Assembly (NCBI GenBank): GCA_002336935.1
Contig: DDEW01000009.1
Coordinates: 1 to 24,587 of the forward strand
Direction: 5' to 3'
Origin: Candidatus Saccharibacteria bacterium UBA1944
Lineage (GTDB): Bacteria; Patescibacteriota; Saccharimonadia; Saccharimonadales; Saccharimonadaceae
Length of the DNA: 24,587 nt
Shown here: piece by piece, positions 1 to 7,637 of the stretch
Layout: every line of letters starts with the position of its first letter
Numbering within the stretch: the first letter of the stretch is position 1
The notes under the pieces: model-generated
The model's input: the letters and a program-made list of their open reading frames with translations, nothing else
The model's database searches: none
Told to the model about the DNA's origin: nothing
Made by a program: the position numbers and the translations under genes

Positions 1-48
1 AAAATAGACTGACGATGATTATTGCACAACCAAATTGTTAAATTACGT

Positions 49-75
49 AAAAAATCTAACTGTCGAACAGATATA
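49..75 (-). terminator. possible terminator of the gyrB-gyrA-DUF212 operon
   Basis: On the minus strand a short hairpin (CTGT, loop TCG, ACAG) is followed by TTAGATTTTTT. It lies about 70 nt past the DUF212 stop. The stem is only 4 bp, so it is weak. Nothing else is recognised in bases 1-147. Confidence 0.3.
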
Positions 76-147
76 TACCTACCATCTCGCAATCAGACTC
101 CACCCATCATATCGCAACAGTGTGGTCCAGTCAAGAGTAATTATGAG

Positions 148-582
148 CTATTTCGTAGCGATAAAAACAACGAGGCCAATCAACACACCGAGAATTGCGC
201 CAACCACAACTTCCAACGGTGTATGACCTTTTGCGGCACGAGGGATCACCACACGCTCATTATTCTTTGCTGCTTTTATAAGCTCCTGGATGGCCAGCCC
301 TTGTTCGCCGACTGATCGACGGACCATAATTGCGTCGTACATTACAACTCCCGCCACCATAATTGCAATACCGAAAAGCGCCGAATCGAACCCATTAATA
401 AGGCCCACAACCGTCGCCATCGACATTACTGTTGCGCTGTGGGCACTCGGCATGTTTCCCGAAAGGTACAGCTGTCGAAAGCCACTAAAGTTTCGGCTCT
501 TAATAGCAATGATGAGATATTTCGCCCCCTGCGCCACCACCCAGCTCGTTACTATAGTAAGTAAGTACGGCGAGATATCCAT
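148..582 (-). CDS. DUF212 / divergent PAP2 family membrane protein (YuiD-like)
   Basis: A 144-residue membrane protein of the DUF212 family (PF02681, Bacillus subtilis YuiD), distantly related to PAP2 acid phosphatases and vanadium haloperoxidases. The family motifs are present in order: SGNMPSAHSA (about residues 41-50), YDAIMVRRSVGEQ (about 82-94) and KGHTPLEVVVGA (about 118-129). The last sits before a C-terminal hydrophobic segment. Four hydrophobic stretches fit an integral membrane protein. The ATG follows a strong Shine-Dalgarno sequence (GGAAGGGAAG) six bases after the gyrA stop, so it is the third gene of the gyr operon. The substrate is unknown; a lipid-phosphate phosphatase role is only inferred from the superfamily. 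Length matches the family, so the gene looks intact. Confidence 0.85.
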   Translation of the reverse strand: MDISPYLLTIVTSWVVAQGAKYLIIAIKSRNFSGFRQLYLSGNMPSAHSATVMSMATVVGLINGFDSALFGIAIMVAGVVMYDAIMVRRSVGEQGLAIQELIKAAKNNERVVIPRAAKGHTPLEVVVGAILGVLIGLVVFIATK

Positions 583-588
583 TTGCGC

Positions 589-3123
589 TTACTTCCCTTC
601 CTTTAGAGGTTCCTCATCTTCACGCGTCGAATCTTCCATGAGCCCGATAGATGATACTGCATCGCCATTTGCAAGCCGCATTATTGTTACGCCTTGAGTA
701 GTTCGCCCGAGTAGTTTAATACTATCCAAACTCAATCGGATTGTCTGCCCATTCTTAGATACAAGTATCGCTTCGGTCATGGAAGGCTCGATTGACTGCA
801 CTGATATAATCGGACCAGTCTTTGCCGTTACTACTGCCGCCTTAATCCCGACGCCACCGCGTTTATGGCTTGGGAAATTCGCGACTTTCGTCTTTTTGCC
901 AAAGCCCTTTTCACTGATTACCAGGAGCGTCTGATCATCACTTGAGACAATATCCATGCCTACCACAGAATCATTTGGACGAAGCCTCACACCTCTCACG
1001 CCTCGCGCCGCGCGTCCCATTGGACGGCACTCACCTTCATTAAAACGAACAGCTTGTCCTGCAGATGTTGATATAATCACATCGTTCTTGCCCGTTGTCT
1101 GCTTTATCCAGCGTAGCTCATCCCCATCATCAAGGTTAATCGTGATAAGCCCATTGGTGCGGATATTGGCGTAGTCTTTAACAGGGGTCTTCTTCACTGT
1201 TCCCTTGGTTGTAGCCATAAACAGGTAACCATCGTCGCTGGCATCCTTAGCATAGTTAATAATTGATGTAATTTTTTCTTCGGGTTGGAGCTGCAACAAG
1301 TTAACTGCTGCCACGCCCTTTGCCGCAAGACTAGCAGCTGGCACTTCATAGGCCTTTAGACGGAAAACTCGTCCCTTATTTGTGAAGAAGAGCAGCCAAT
1401 CGTGCGTGCTTGCAGGTACAATCTGGTCAATCACATCTTCTTCTTTTGTCGTCATACCTCGTTTGCCCTTACCACCGCGGTTTTGTCGTCGATAGTCGCT
1501 TACCAATGTGCGCTTGATATAGTTTTCTGTTGTCAAAAGTATAACAGTATCTTCTTCAGGAATCAGCTCTTCATCGCTAAACTTGCCAAGCTCGTGGTTG
1601 ATAATCTTCGTACGACGCTCATCGCCATACTTTTCTTTCATCTCAAGCAGCTCAGCTTTAATAATCTTAAGAATCTCTTTCTCATCTGCCAAAATCGATT
1701 CCAGCTTGCCAATAAGGGTTAATAGGTCTTTCAGCTCGTTCTCGATTGCTTCACGCTCCAAACCAGTAAGACGACGCAGCTGCATAGCAAGAATCGCCTT
1801 GGCTTGAATCTCACTCAGTTTAAACTTAGCGATGAGGGCCGCCTCAGCCTCTTCTTGCGTCTTGCTTGCACGAATCGTCTTAATCACCTCATCGATGTGA
1901 TCAAGCGCTATCTTATAGCCTTCAAGAATATGTGCTCGCTCCTTAGCTTTTCGTAACTCATATTCCGTACGCCGACGAACGACTTGCTGGCGGTGCTTCA
2001 CAAATTCGTTGAGGATATCGTGAATACCTAGAATACGTGGCTGAATGCCATCAATAAGCGCAAGCATATTGTAGTGGAATGATGTTTGCAGAGAGGTTAA
2101 TTTATAAAGCTGATTCAGTACCTTCTTTGGATATGCATCTTTTTTCAACTCTATGACAACTCGTACGTTACCGCGTGCGCTTTCATCACGAAGATCACTA
2201 ATCGTTAGAAGCTTTTTGTCCTTCACTAAATCAGCTATCTTTTCAATAAGTGTTGCTTTATTTACAGCGTAAGGCATCTCAGTTACAACAATCTGGTGCC
2301 TTCCCTTCTTAGTTTCTTCAATATTCGCAACTGCACGAATCGTCACACTGCCGCGGCCAGTTTGATAGGCTTGGCGCATCGGAGCACCGCCATACACTAC
2401 AGCTCCTGTTGGAAAATCAGGCCCCTTAACATGCTTGAGTAAATCATCTACTGTCGCTTCTGGGTTGTCTATGAGCTCAACAGTAGCATCGACAAGTTCG
2501 CCTAGGTTGTGCGTTGGTATGCTCGTTGCCATACCTACCGCAATACCCACCTGACCATTAAGGAGGAGGTTTGGTAATTTAGCAGGTAGAACTACCGGCT
2601 CCTGCTCGCTACCATCGTAGTTATCGCGAAAATCAACCGTATCTTTATCAAGATCAGTTAGCAACTCATTCCCAGCCTTCCCAAGGCGCGCCTCAGTATA
2701 ACGGCTGGCTGCTGCTGGGTCGCCGTCCATTGAACCAAAGTTACCCTGACCCTGCACAAGAGGATATCTCATTACCCAGTCTTGGGCTAGACGAACCATT
2801 GAGTCATAAATACTTGAATCACCATGCGGGTGATATTTACCCATCACCTCGCCAGCAATACGCGCTGATTTGGCAAATTTACCACCTGGACGCAACCCTT
2901 GCTCACCCATTGTATACAAGATACGTCGGTGCACCGGTTTCATACCATCCCGTACATCTGGAAGCGCACGGTCGATAATGACACTCATAGAATAACGCAA
3001 GAAGCTGTCTTCCATGACATCTTCAACAGTACGATGCTCAAGGACTTTAGAGTGCGTCTGTTCTGGCTCCACTACTTCACCTTCTAGGGGGGTATTTACT
3101 TCATCTTCGTTCATACTAGACAT
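589..3123 (-). CDS. gyrA: DNA gyrase subunit A
   Basis: The 844-residue A subunit of DNA gyrase, the breakage-reunion half that introduces negative supercoils together with GyrB. Catalytic Tyr142 lies in AASRYTEARL. The winged-helix region with YHPHGDSSIYD covers about 97-107. A GyrA box variant (QNRGGKG, about residues 565-571) separates the N-terminal domain from the C-terminal beta-pinwheel repeats, so this is gyrase rather than topoisomerase IV. The two positions most often changed in quinolone resistance (E. coli S83 and D87) are Ser103 and Asp107, the wild-type residues. The chosen ATG overlaps the end of gyrB by 8 nt and has AGAGGA six bases upstream. A second Met at codon 4 has a worse-placed site. 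The C-terminus ends in an acidic tail. Confidence 0.97.
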   Translation of the reverse strand: MSSMNEDEVNTPLEGEVVEPEQTHSKVLEHRTVEDVMEDSFLRYSMSVIIDRALPDVRDGMKPVHRRILYTMGEQGLRPGGKFAKSARIAGEVMGKYHPHGDSSIYDSMVRLAQDWVMRYPLVQGQGNFGSMDGDPAAASRYTEARLGKAGNELLTDLDKDTVDFRDNYDGSEQEPVVLPAKLPNLLLNGQVGIAVGMATSIPTHNLGELVDATVELIDNPEATVDDLLKHVKGPDFPTGAVVYGGAPMRQAYQTGRGSVTIRAVANIEETKKGRHQIVVTEMPYAVNKATLIEKIADLVKDKKLLTISDLRDESARGNVRVVIELKKDAYPKKVLNQLYKLTSLQTSFHYNMLALIDGIQPRILGIHDILNEFVKHRQQVVRRRTEYELRKAKERAHILEGYKIALDHIDEVIKTIRASKTQEEAEAALIAKFKLSEIQAKAILAMQLRRLTGLEREAIENELKDLLTLIGKLESILADEKEILKIIKAELLEMKEKYGDERRTKIINHELGKFSDEELIPEEDTVILLTTENYIKRTLVSDYRRQNRGGKGKRGMTTKEEDVIDQIVPASTHDWLLFFTNKGRVFRLKAYEVPAASLAAKGVAAVNLLQLQPEEKITSIINYAKDASDDGYLFMATTKGTVKKTPVKDYANIRTNGLITINLDDGDELRWIKQTTGKNDVIISTSAGQAVRFNEGECRPMGRAARGVRGVRLRPNDSVVGMDIVSSDDQTLLVISEKGFGKKTKVANFPSHKRGGVGIKAAVVTAKTGPIISVQSIEPSMTEAILVSKNGQTIRLSLDSIKLLGRTTQGVTIMRLANGDAVSSIGLMEDSTREDEEPLKEGK

Positions 3124-5098
3124 CCAATTCCTCTAGGCTTACATCTTTTGCGCGTGTTTGTATAAAGCTTTTACGCAAACTCACTTCATCACCCATTAAT
3201 TTTGTGAATATTGCGTCTGCACGTTCCGCATCCTCCACCTTAACTTGAACTAATACACGATTCTCAGGATTCATTGTGGTATCCCATAATTGCGTAGCGT
3301 CCATCTCACCCAAACCTTTGTAACGTTGAATATCGCTAAGCCCTGCCTGTTTGATAGGTGGATCTGAGGGGTTGATATCCGTGCCACGCGCTTTACGCTC
3401 TTCGACAAGCTGCTGCATAATTGCATCACGCTCTTCGTCGCTATAAGCATACCATCGTTTATTACTCTGGCCCTTTAATAAAAAGAGTGGTGGTTTAGCA
3501 AGATAAATATGTCCACCCTCGACTACTTCGCGCATATAACGGAAGAAGAACGTCATGAGGAGCGTTGCAATGTGGCTGCCATCAACATCGGCGTCAGTCA
3601 TGATAATAATGCGGTCGTAGCGGAGACCACCGATATCAAACTGATCACCAATACCTACACCCATACCCTTAATGAGGCTGACGATCTCATTATTACCGAG
3701 CATACGGTCTAAGCGTGCACGCTCGGTATTAAGGACCTTGCCTCGAAGCGGTAAGATTGCCTGTGTCCTACTATCACGACCGCTCTTTGCAGAGCCACCA
3801 GCAGAGTCACCCTCTACTATATATAGCTCGCATTCGGCTGGATTTTTACTGGAACAATCAGCGAGCTTACCAGGTAGGCTAGCCCCGTCAAGTACGCCTT
3901 TTCGTATTACGTTATCACGAGCCGCACGCGCTGCCTTGCGCGCACGCGCCGCGAGCAGTGCTTTTCCGACTGCTTTCTTCGCAACATTAGGATTTTCATC
4001 AAGGAAGTACGCGAAGTACTCATTCATCACCTGCTCAACATAGCGTCGTACCTCAGGATTACCTAGTTTGTTCTTTGTTTGACCTTCAAATTGTGGATCA
4101 GGAAGTTTAACAAGTATTACGGCCGTCAGTCCCTCGCGAATATCGTCACCACTGAGATTCTCTTCTTTTTCCTTCAGTAGGCCACTTTTGCGTGCATAGT
4201 CATTAATAACTCGAGTAAGAGCCGCCCTAAAGCCTATGAGGTGCGTTCCTCCATCAGGGGTAAGAACGTTGTTTGCAAATGGCCGTACAGTCTCAACGTA
4301 ACTGTCATTGTATTGCAAAGCCACTTCAATCATAGAGTCTTCTACCTGGCGTTCTACGTAGAAAATCTCGTCCGAAAGCACCTCTTTACCAATATTGAGA
4401 TTCTTTACATAACTTTTAATACCACCCTCAAAATAGAAGGCTTGGCGCTCCTTGGTACGCTGATCGTACACTGTCGCATAAAGCCCCTTCGTCAGATAAG
4501 CCTGATGCCGCAAATAACTAACTACCCACTTATAGTCGAAAGAGACGGTCTCCTTGAATATTTCTGGATCTGGATAAAAAGTAATTCGCGTACCTTGAGG
4601 TCGCTCTGTTTTGCCAACCTTTTTAAATGGCACCGATGTTTTACCACGTTCAAACTCAACTCGATAAAGGTCACCGTTCTTTACCACTTCCGCTATCATC
4701 CGAGCCGAAAGTGCATTGACGACACTTGATCCAACACCATGAAGTCCCGAAGATACTTTGTATCCGCCACCCCCGAACTTTCCTCCAGCGTGAAGTACCG
4801 TTAAGACTGTCTCAAGAGTGCTCAAACCAGTCTTTGGATGTTTATCGACAGGAATACCGCGCCCATCATCTGTTACCTCTAGTCCGCCATCCTCAAGAAT
4901 ACGCACATCTACACGTGTTCCAAAGCCCGCAATCGCCTCATCAATCGAGTTATCGGCAATTTCCTTTATTAAATGGTGAACCCCGTCATATCCTGTGCTC
5001 CCGATATACATTCCTGGGCGCTTACGAACAGGATCAAGCCCCTCTAGAACCTGAATTTGTGAGCCATCATAAGAGCCATCATCTTTTTGTTTAGCCAT
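3116..5098 (-). CDS. gyrB: DNA gyrase subunit B
   Basis: The 660-residue ATPase subunit of DNA gyrase. GHKL ATP-binding motifs appear in order: EIADNSIDEA, DDGRGIPVD and GLHGVGSSVVNALS. The transducer domain follows, then the TOPRIM domain with EGDSAGGSAKSGRD and the metal-binding DADVDGSHI. The C-terminus carries the usual QRYKGLGEM motif. There is no large insertion of the enterobacterial kind. The reading frame is open up to 5173, but that start would fall inside the -35 box of the best promoter (5144-5173). The ATG at 5098 (MAKQKDDG) has a purine-rich GAGAGGGAG just upstream and begins where family members begin. An ATG at 5119 is a less likely alternative. It is the first gene of gyrB-gyrA-DUF212, and its stop overlaps the gyrA start. 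Confidence 0.95.
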   Translation of the reverse strand: MAKQKDDGSYDGSQIQVLEGLDPVRKRPGMYIGSTGYDGVHHLIKEIADNSIDEAIAGFGTRVDVRILEDGGLEVTDDGRGIPVDKHPKTGLSTLETVLTVLHAGGKFGGGGYKVSSGLHGVGSSVVNALSARMIAEVVKNGDLYRVEFERGKTSVPFKKVGKTERPQGTRITFYPDPEIFKETVSFDYKWVVSYLRHQAYLTKGLYATVYDQRTKERQAFYFEGGIKSYVKNLNIGKEVLSDEIFYVERQVEDSMIEVALQYNDSYVETVRPFANNVLTPDGGTHLIGFRAALTRVINDYARKSGLLKEKEENLSGDDIREGLTAVILVKLPDPQFEGQTKNKLGNPEVRRYVEQVMNEYFAYFLDENPNVAKKAVGKALLAARARKAARAARDNVIRKGVLDGASLPGKLADCSSKNPAECELYIVEGDSAGGSAKSGRDSRTQAILPLRGKVLNTERARLDRMLGNNEIVSLIKGMGVGIGDQFDIGGLRYDRIIIMTDADVDGSHIATLLMTFFFRYMREVVEGGHIYLAKPPLFLLKGQSNKRWYAYSDEERDAIMQQLVEERKARGTDINPSDPPIKQAGLSDIQRYKGLGEMDATQLWDTTMNPENRVLVQVKVEDAERADAIFTKLMGDEVSLRKSFIQTRAKDVSLEELDV

Positions 5099-5143
5099 TC
5101 TCCCTCTCTTTTCGGTCATTTCAGCTGGTTTACAATATCTCCA

Positions 5144-5173
5144 ATTATACCATGAAAGAAATTGTTCATTCAA
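5144..5173 (-). promoter_or_regulatory. gyrB operon promoter
   Basis: On the minus strand TTGAAT (5168-5173), an 18-bp spacer and a perfect TATAAT (5144-5149). The start of transcription should be near 5137, about 40 nt before the chosen gyrB ATG. It excludes the longest gyrB reading frame as the real start. Confidence 0.7.
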
Positions 5174-5177
5174 GCTA

Positions 5178-5207
5178 TTGTGTTGAACATATTTCTTATG
5201 CTAATAT
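5178..5207 (+). promoter_or_regulatory. promoter of the surface protein gene
   Basis: Plus-strand TTGTGT (5178-5183), an 18-bp spacer and an extended -10, TGCTAATAT (5199-5207). It lies back to back with the gyrB promoter, the two -35 boxes only 4 bp apart, so the two transcription units compete for one short region. Confidence 0.5.
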
Positions 5208-5252
5208 ACGGGCGAGAGGTATAAAATCAAACAAAAAGTAATAGGTAACGCT

Positions 5253-6986
5253 ATGTTTAGAAAACTAGTATCAAATCTTGCATTTAGCCCAGCATTAGTA
5301 GGGCAGTTAGGCTTTTACGCCAAACGACTTCGAAAAGAAGAGGCTACCCGTCGAGTTGGCCTTATTTTCACAGCGCTAGCGTTAGTTGTTCAATCATTTG
5401 CCGTTTTCTCACCTCCTGAGGCGGCCAATGCCTCTAACCCATCAAACTTTATTCCCGGTGGTGTCAGTACCCTTTCTGAATATCTTCGCCACTACGATGC
5501 GAATACTAACAACATAAAAGACCTCTACACTACCCTTGGTATTACTCGTGCCGAAATGGCTGCCGCAAAACAGCAGCAGCTAAACTCAAAAAGAGATGGA
5601 CTTATTAGTTGGGGTCTTACGAGTCACTTTAGTTATGGCCAAGGAGAACGAACCTATACTATCCGTACCTCATCTGGCGGGGTGCGTACATTTTATAATC
5701 GTCCTCTTACACTTTGGGACACGGGCCGCAACGTCAGTGGGGGCTCTTGGTACTATATATATGTAGGTTACTCTAAAAAGGCTGGTTGGTTTGGACTCAT
5801 GAAAGTATGTGGCAACCTGGTAACCAAAACTCACCCGGCGCAGCCAAAATGTCCAGATGGTTATACTGGTACATACCCCAACTGTACCCCACCACCAAAG
5901 ATGTGTACAATCCCAGGCAAAGAAAATCTTCGTGCAGACGATCCCAATTGTAAACCAACCCCGAAGTGTGCTGTACCTGGCAAGGAAAATCTACCTGCAA
6001 ACGATCCTCGCTGCGTGCCCGATCCTGTGGCAAAGTGCGAAAGTCTAAAAATTACCAAGTTAGTAGACAATTACCAGTTAGCCGCAACAAGTAGTGTCGC
6101 ACATGGCGCATCAGTGAAGGGTTATGTCTATACCATCAAGAAGGATGGTAAGGTCGTTAAAACTCAATCGGTCAACTCGACAAAGTTGACCGATTCATAC
6201 ACCTATGCCACAAAGGCCCAAGGTGCATATACGGTTGAGTTAACGGTGAAAACCTCGCTTGGCGATAAAACAGGAGCGGACTGCGTAAAGACCTTCAACA
6301 TACCTGCACCTGAGATGTGCCCACAGAATCCGAAGTTAACAAAAGATAGCCCAGAATGCCAACCTTGTCCTGGTGATCCAACGCTATGGATCAAAGATGA
6401 GAAGTGTGCAGCCAGCATTGTTCAGACTAAGACAGCTGCCAATATTACACAAGGTAACATTAGTGCATCAACGACTACCGCAAAAGCATCAGACAAGATT
6501 ATGTATACGCTTGAAGTTGCGAACCACGGGAAAGCACCAGCAGCCGTGGAGCTCGTTGAGCAGCTCGCTGATGTCGCCGAATATGCTACTATCACCGAAG
6601 CTGGTGGTGGTGTATACAATAAAGATGCAAGAACTCTCAGCTGGCCATCCGTGACACTAAAACCCGGTGAGAAACAAACTCGAATGTTTACCATTCAAGT
6701 GATGAGCACGATTCCTGCAATGGGTGTGGGGGTTAGCGATAAGACTTCTTACGACTGCCGCATGATGAATACTTTTGGCAACGCCGTGCAAATCGCTGTC
6801 GACTGCCCTGTTGAGAAGAAGGTCGTCGAGCAGACGGTTTCAGAACTTCCTCACACTGGCCCTCGCGAGAATATGATCTTCGCAGGTATTGTCTTTGCAG
6901 TTGTCGCTTACTTTTACGCACGCTCACGACAACTAAAGAAAGAAGTTCGTCTTATTCGTCGGGACTTAAACGCAGGAACAATCTAA
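5253..6986 (+). CDS. LPxTG-type surface protein with Cys repeats and a DUF11-like domain
   Basis: A 577-residue exported protein of unknown function. After about 35 basic residues comes a hydrophobic segment (36-52) and a likely signal-peptidase site at ANA-S (58-61). Residues 61-190 form a globular N-domain of no family I recognise. Residues 200-254 are Cys-rich, with two copies of PGKENLxAxDPxC. Residues 263-350 look like an Ig/PKD-type beta domain. Residues 405-490 resemble a DUF11/CARDB repeat (YTLEVANHGKAPA, TLKPGEKQTRMFTIQV). The C-terminus has LPHTG at 532-536, a transmembrane helix (about 540-556) and a basic tail, which is the sortase sorting pattern. The tail is longer than usual, so it may simply be membrane anchored. 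It is the first gene of a two-gene unit. It is probably a cell-surface protein, perhaps for host contact; that role is inference. Confidence 0.75.
   Translation: MFRKLVSNLAFSPALVGQLGFYAKRLRKEEATRRVGLIFTALALVVQSFAVFSPPEAANASNPSNFIPGGVSTLSEYLRHYDANTNNIKDLYTTLGITRAEMAAAKQQQLNSKRDGLISWGLTSHFSYGQGERTYTIRTSSGGVRTFYNRPLTLWDTGRNVSGGSWYYIYVGYSKKAGWFGLMKVCGNLVTKTHPAQPKCPDGYTGTYPNCTPPPKMCTIPGKENLRADDPNCKPTPKCAVPGKENLPANDPRCVPDPVAKCESLKITKLVDNYQLAATSSVAHGASVKGYVYTIKKDGKVVKTQSVNSTKLTDSYTYATKAQGAYTVELTVKTSLGDKTGADCVKTFNIPAPEMCPQNPKLTKDSPECQPCPGDPTLWIKDEKCAASIVQTKTAANITQGNISASTTTAKASDKIMYTLEVANHGKAPAAVELVEQLADVAEYATITEAGGGVYNKDARTLSWPSVTLKPGEKQTRMFTIQVMSTIPAMGVGVSDKTSYDCRMMNTFGNAVQIAVDCPVEKKVVEQTVSELPHTGPRENMIFAGIVFAVVAYFYARSRQLKKEVRLIRRDLNAGTI
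5904..6014 (+). repeat. tandem Cys-PGKEN repeat inside the surface protein
   Basis: Two in-frame units of the pattern C-x(1-2)-PGKENL-x-A-x-D-P-x-C, covering codons 218-233 and 239-254. A looser Cys pair (C200/C211) precedes them. Paired cysteines outside the cell suggest disulphide-stapled loops. Confidence 0.7.
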
Positions 6987-7002
6987 TATACAAGGGGTGG
7001 TG

Positions 7003-7578
7003 ATGAGTAACGAAAAAGATAAATTCAATAATCATGAGCACGCATTCGATACGGAGCGTTTAAAAGATTTAGGCGCTGAGCGACATAAAGAACTAGCTCA
7101 GGAGCGCGAACGTCATTCTGTAGAGTCAGAAGGCCGTCAGAATGCTGAGCAAGCACGCCATGAAGCCCTTGAGCACGCGTCCAAAACTGAGAAAGAAGTT
7201 AAGCAGGAGAAAACCGTAGAGAAGTCACCTGCCGAACGACGCGGCCCCGCTTCCAAGCGAGAACGCGAAGCAAGCTTTAATACCACGATGAAGGAAGTCC
7301 GGACTCAGATGTCTGGCCCCAGCCGGACTTTTAGTACCGTTATCCATAACCCGACTGTTGAAAGAGTGAGCGAAGTTGTGGGTAGCACCGTTGCTCGTCC
7401 AAATGCGATTCTTTCAGGTGCCCTATTCGCATTTCTGTTTACATTAGGTATCTACTTGGTTGCACGCTTCAATGGATACCCGCTCTCAGGCACGGAGACA
7501 ATCGCATCTTTCGCCCTCGGGTGGGTCATCGGCCTAATCTTTGACTATTTTCGATTACTTTTACTTGGTAAAAAATAG
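7003..7578 (+). CDS. hypothetical coiled-coil membrane protein
   Basis: A 191-residue protein I do not recognise. The first 100 or so residues are highly charged, rich in Glu, Lys, Arg and His, and predicted to be helical or coiled coil. The last 60 contain two hydrophobic helices (about 126-147 and 160-183) joined by a short loop with NGYPLSG, then end in GKK. This suggests a helical hairpin in the membrane with a long cytoplasmic arm. Two GTG codons precede the ATG in frame (6997, 7000), but AAGGGG is best spaced for the ATG at 7003. It begins 16 bases after the surface protein and is probably cotranscribed with it. It could help anchor or organise the surface protein; that is a guess from context only. 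Confidence 0.7.
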   Translation: MSNEKDKFNNHEHAFDTERLKDLGAERHKELAQERERHSVESEGRQNAEQARHEALEHASKTEKEVKQEKTVEKSPAERRGPASKREREASFNTTMKEVRTQMSGPSRTFSTVIHNPTVERVSEVVGSTVARPNAILSGALFAFLFTLGIYLVARFNGYPLSGTETIASFALGWVIGLIFDYFRLLLLGKK

Positions 7579-7590
7579 CACAGCTCTATA

Positions 7591-7637
7591 GAAGTATCAA
7601 TAAAACTGCGCTGCTAGCGCAGTTTTATTGATACTTC
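7591..7637. terminator. bidirectional terminator with a 22-bp stem
   Basis: A perfect 22-bp inverted repeat (7591-7612 and 7616-7637) with a 3-nt loop. Its GC core (CTGCGCT / AGCGCAG) is flanked by AAAA and TTTT, so it reads as an intrinsic terminator on both strands for the two convergent genes. The left-going gene stops inside the hairpin. Confidence 0.85.

Noticed and set aside
5099..5173. 25 extra N-terminal codons for GyrB
   Set aside because: That start overlaps the -35 box of the best promoter and the added residues are not part of the GyrB family.
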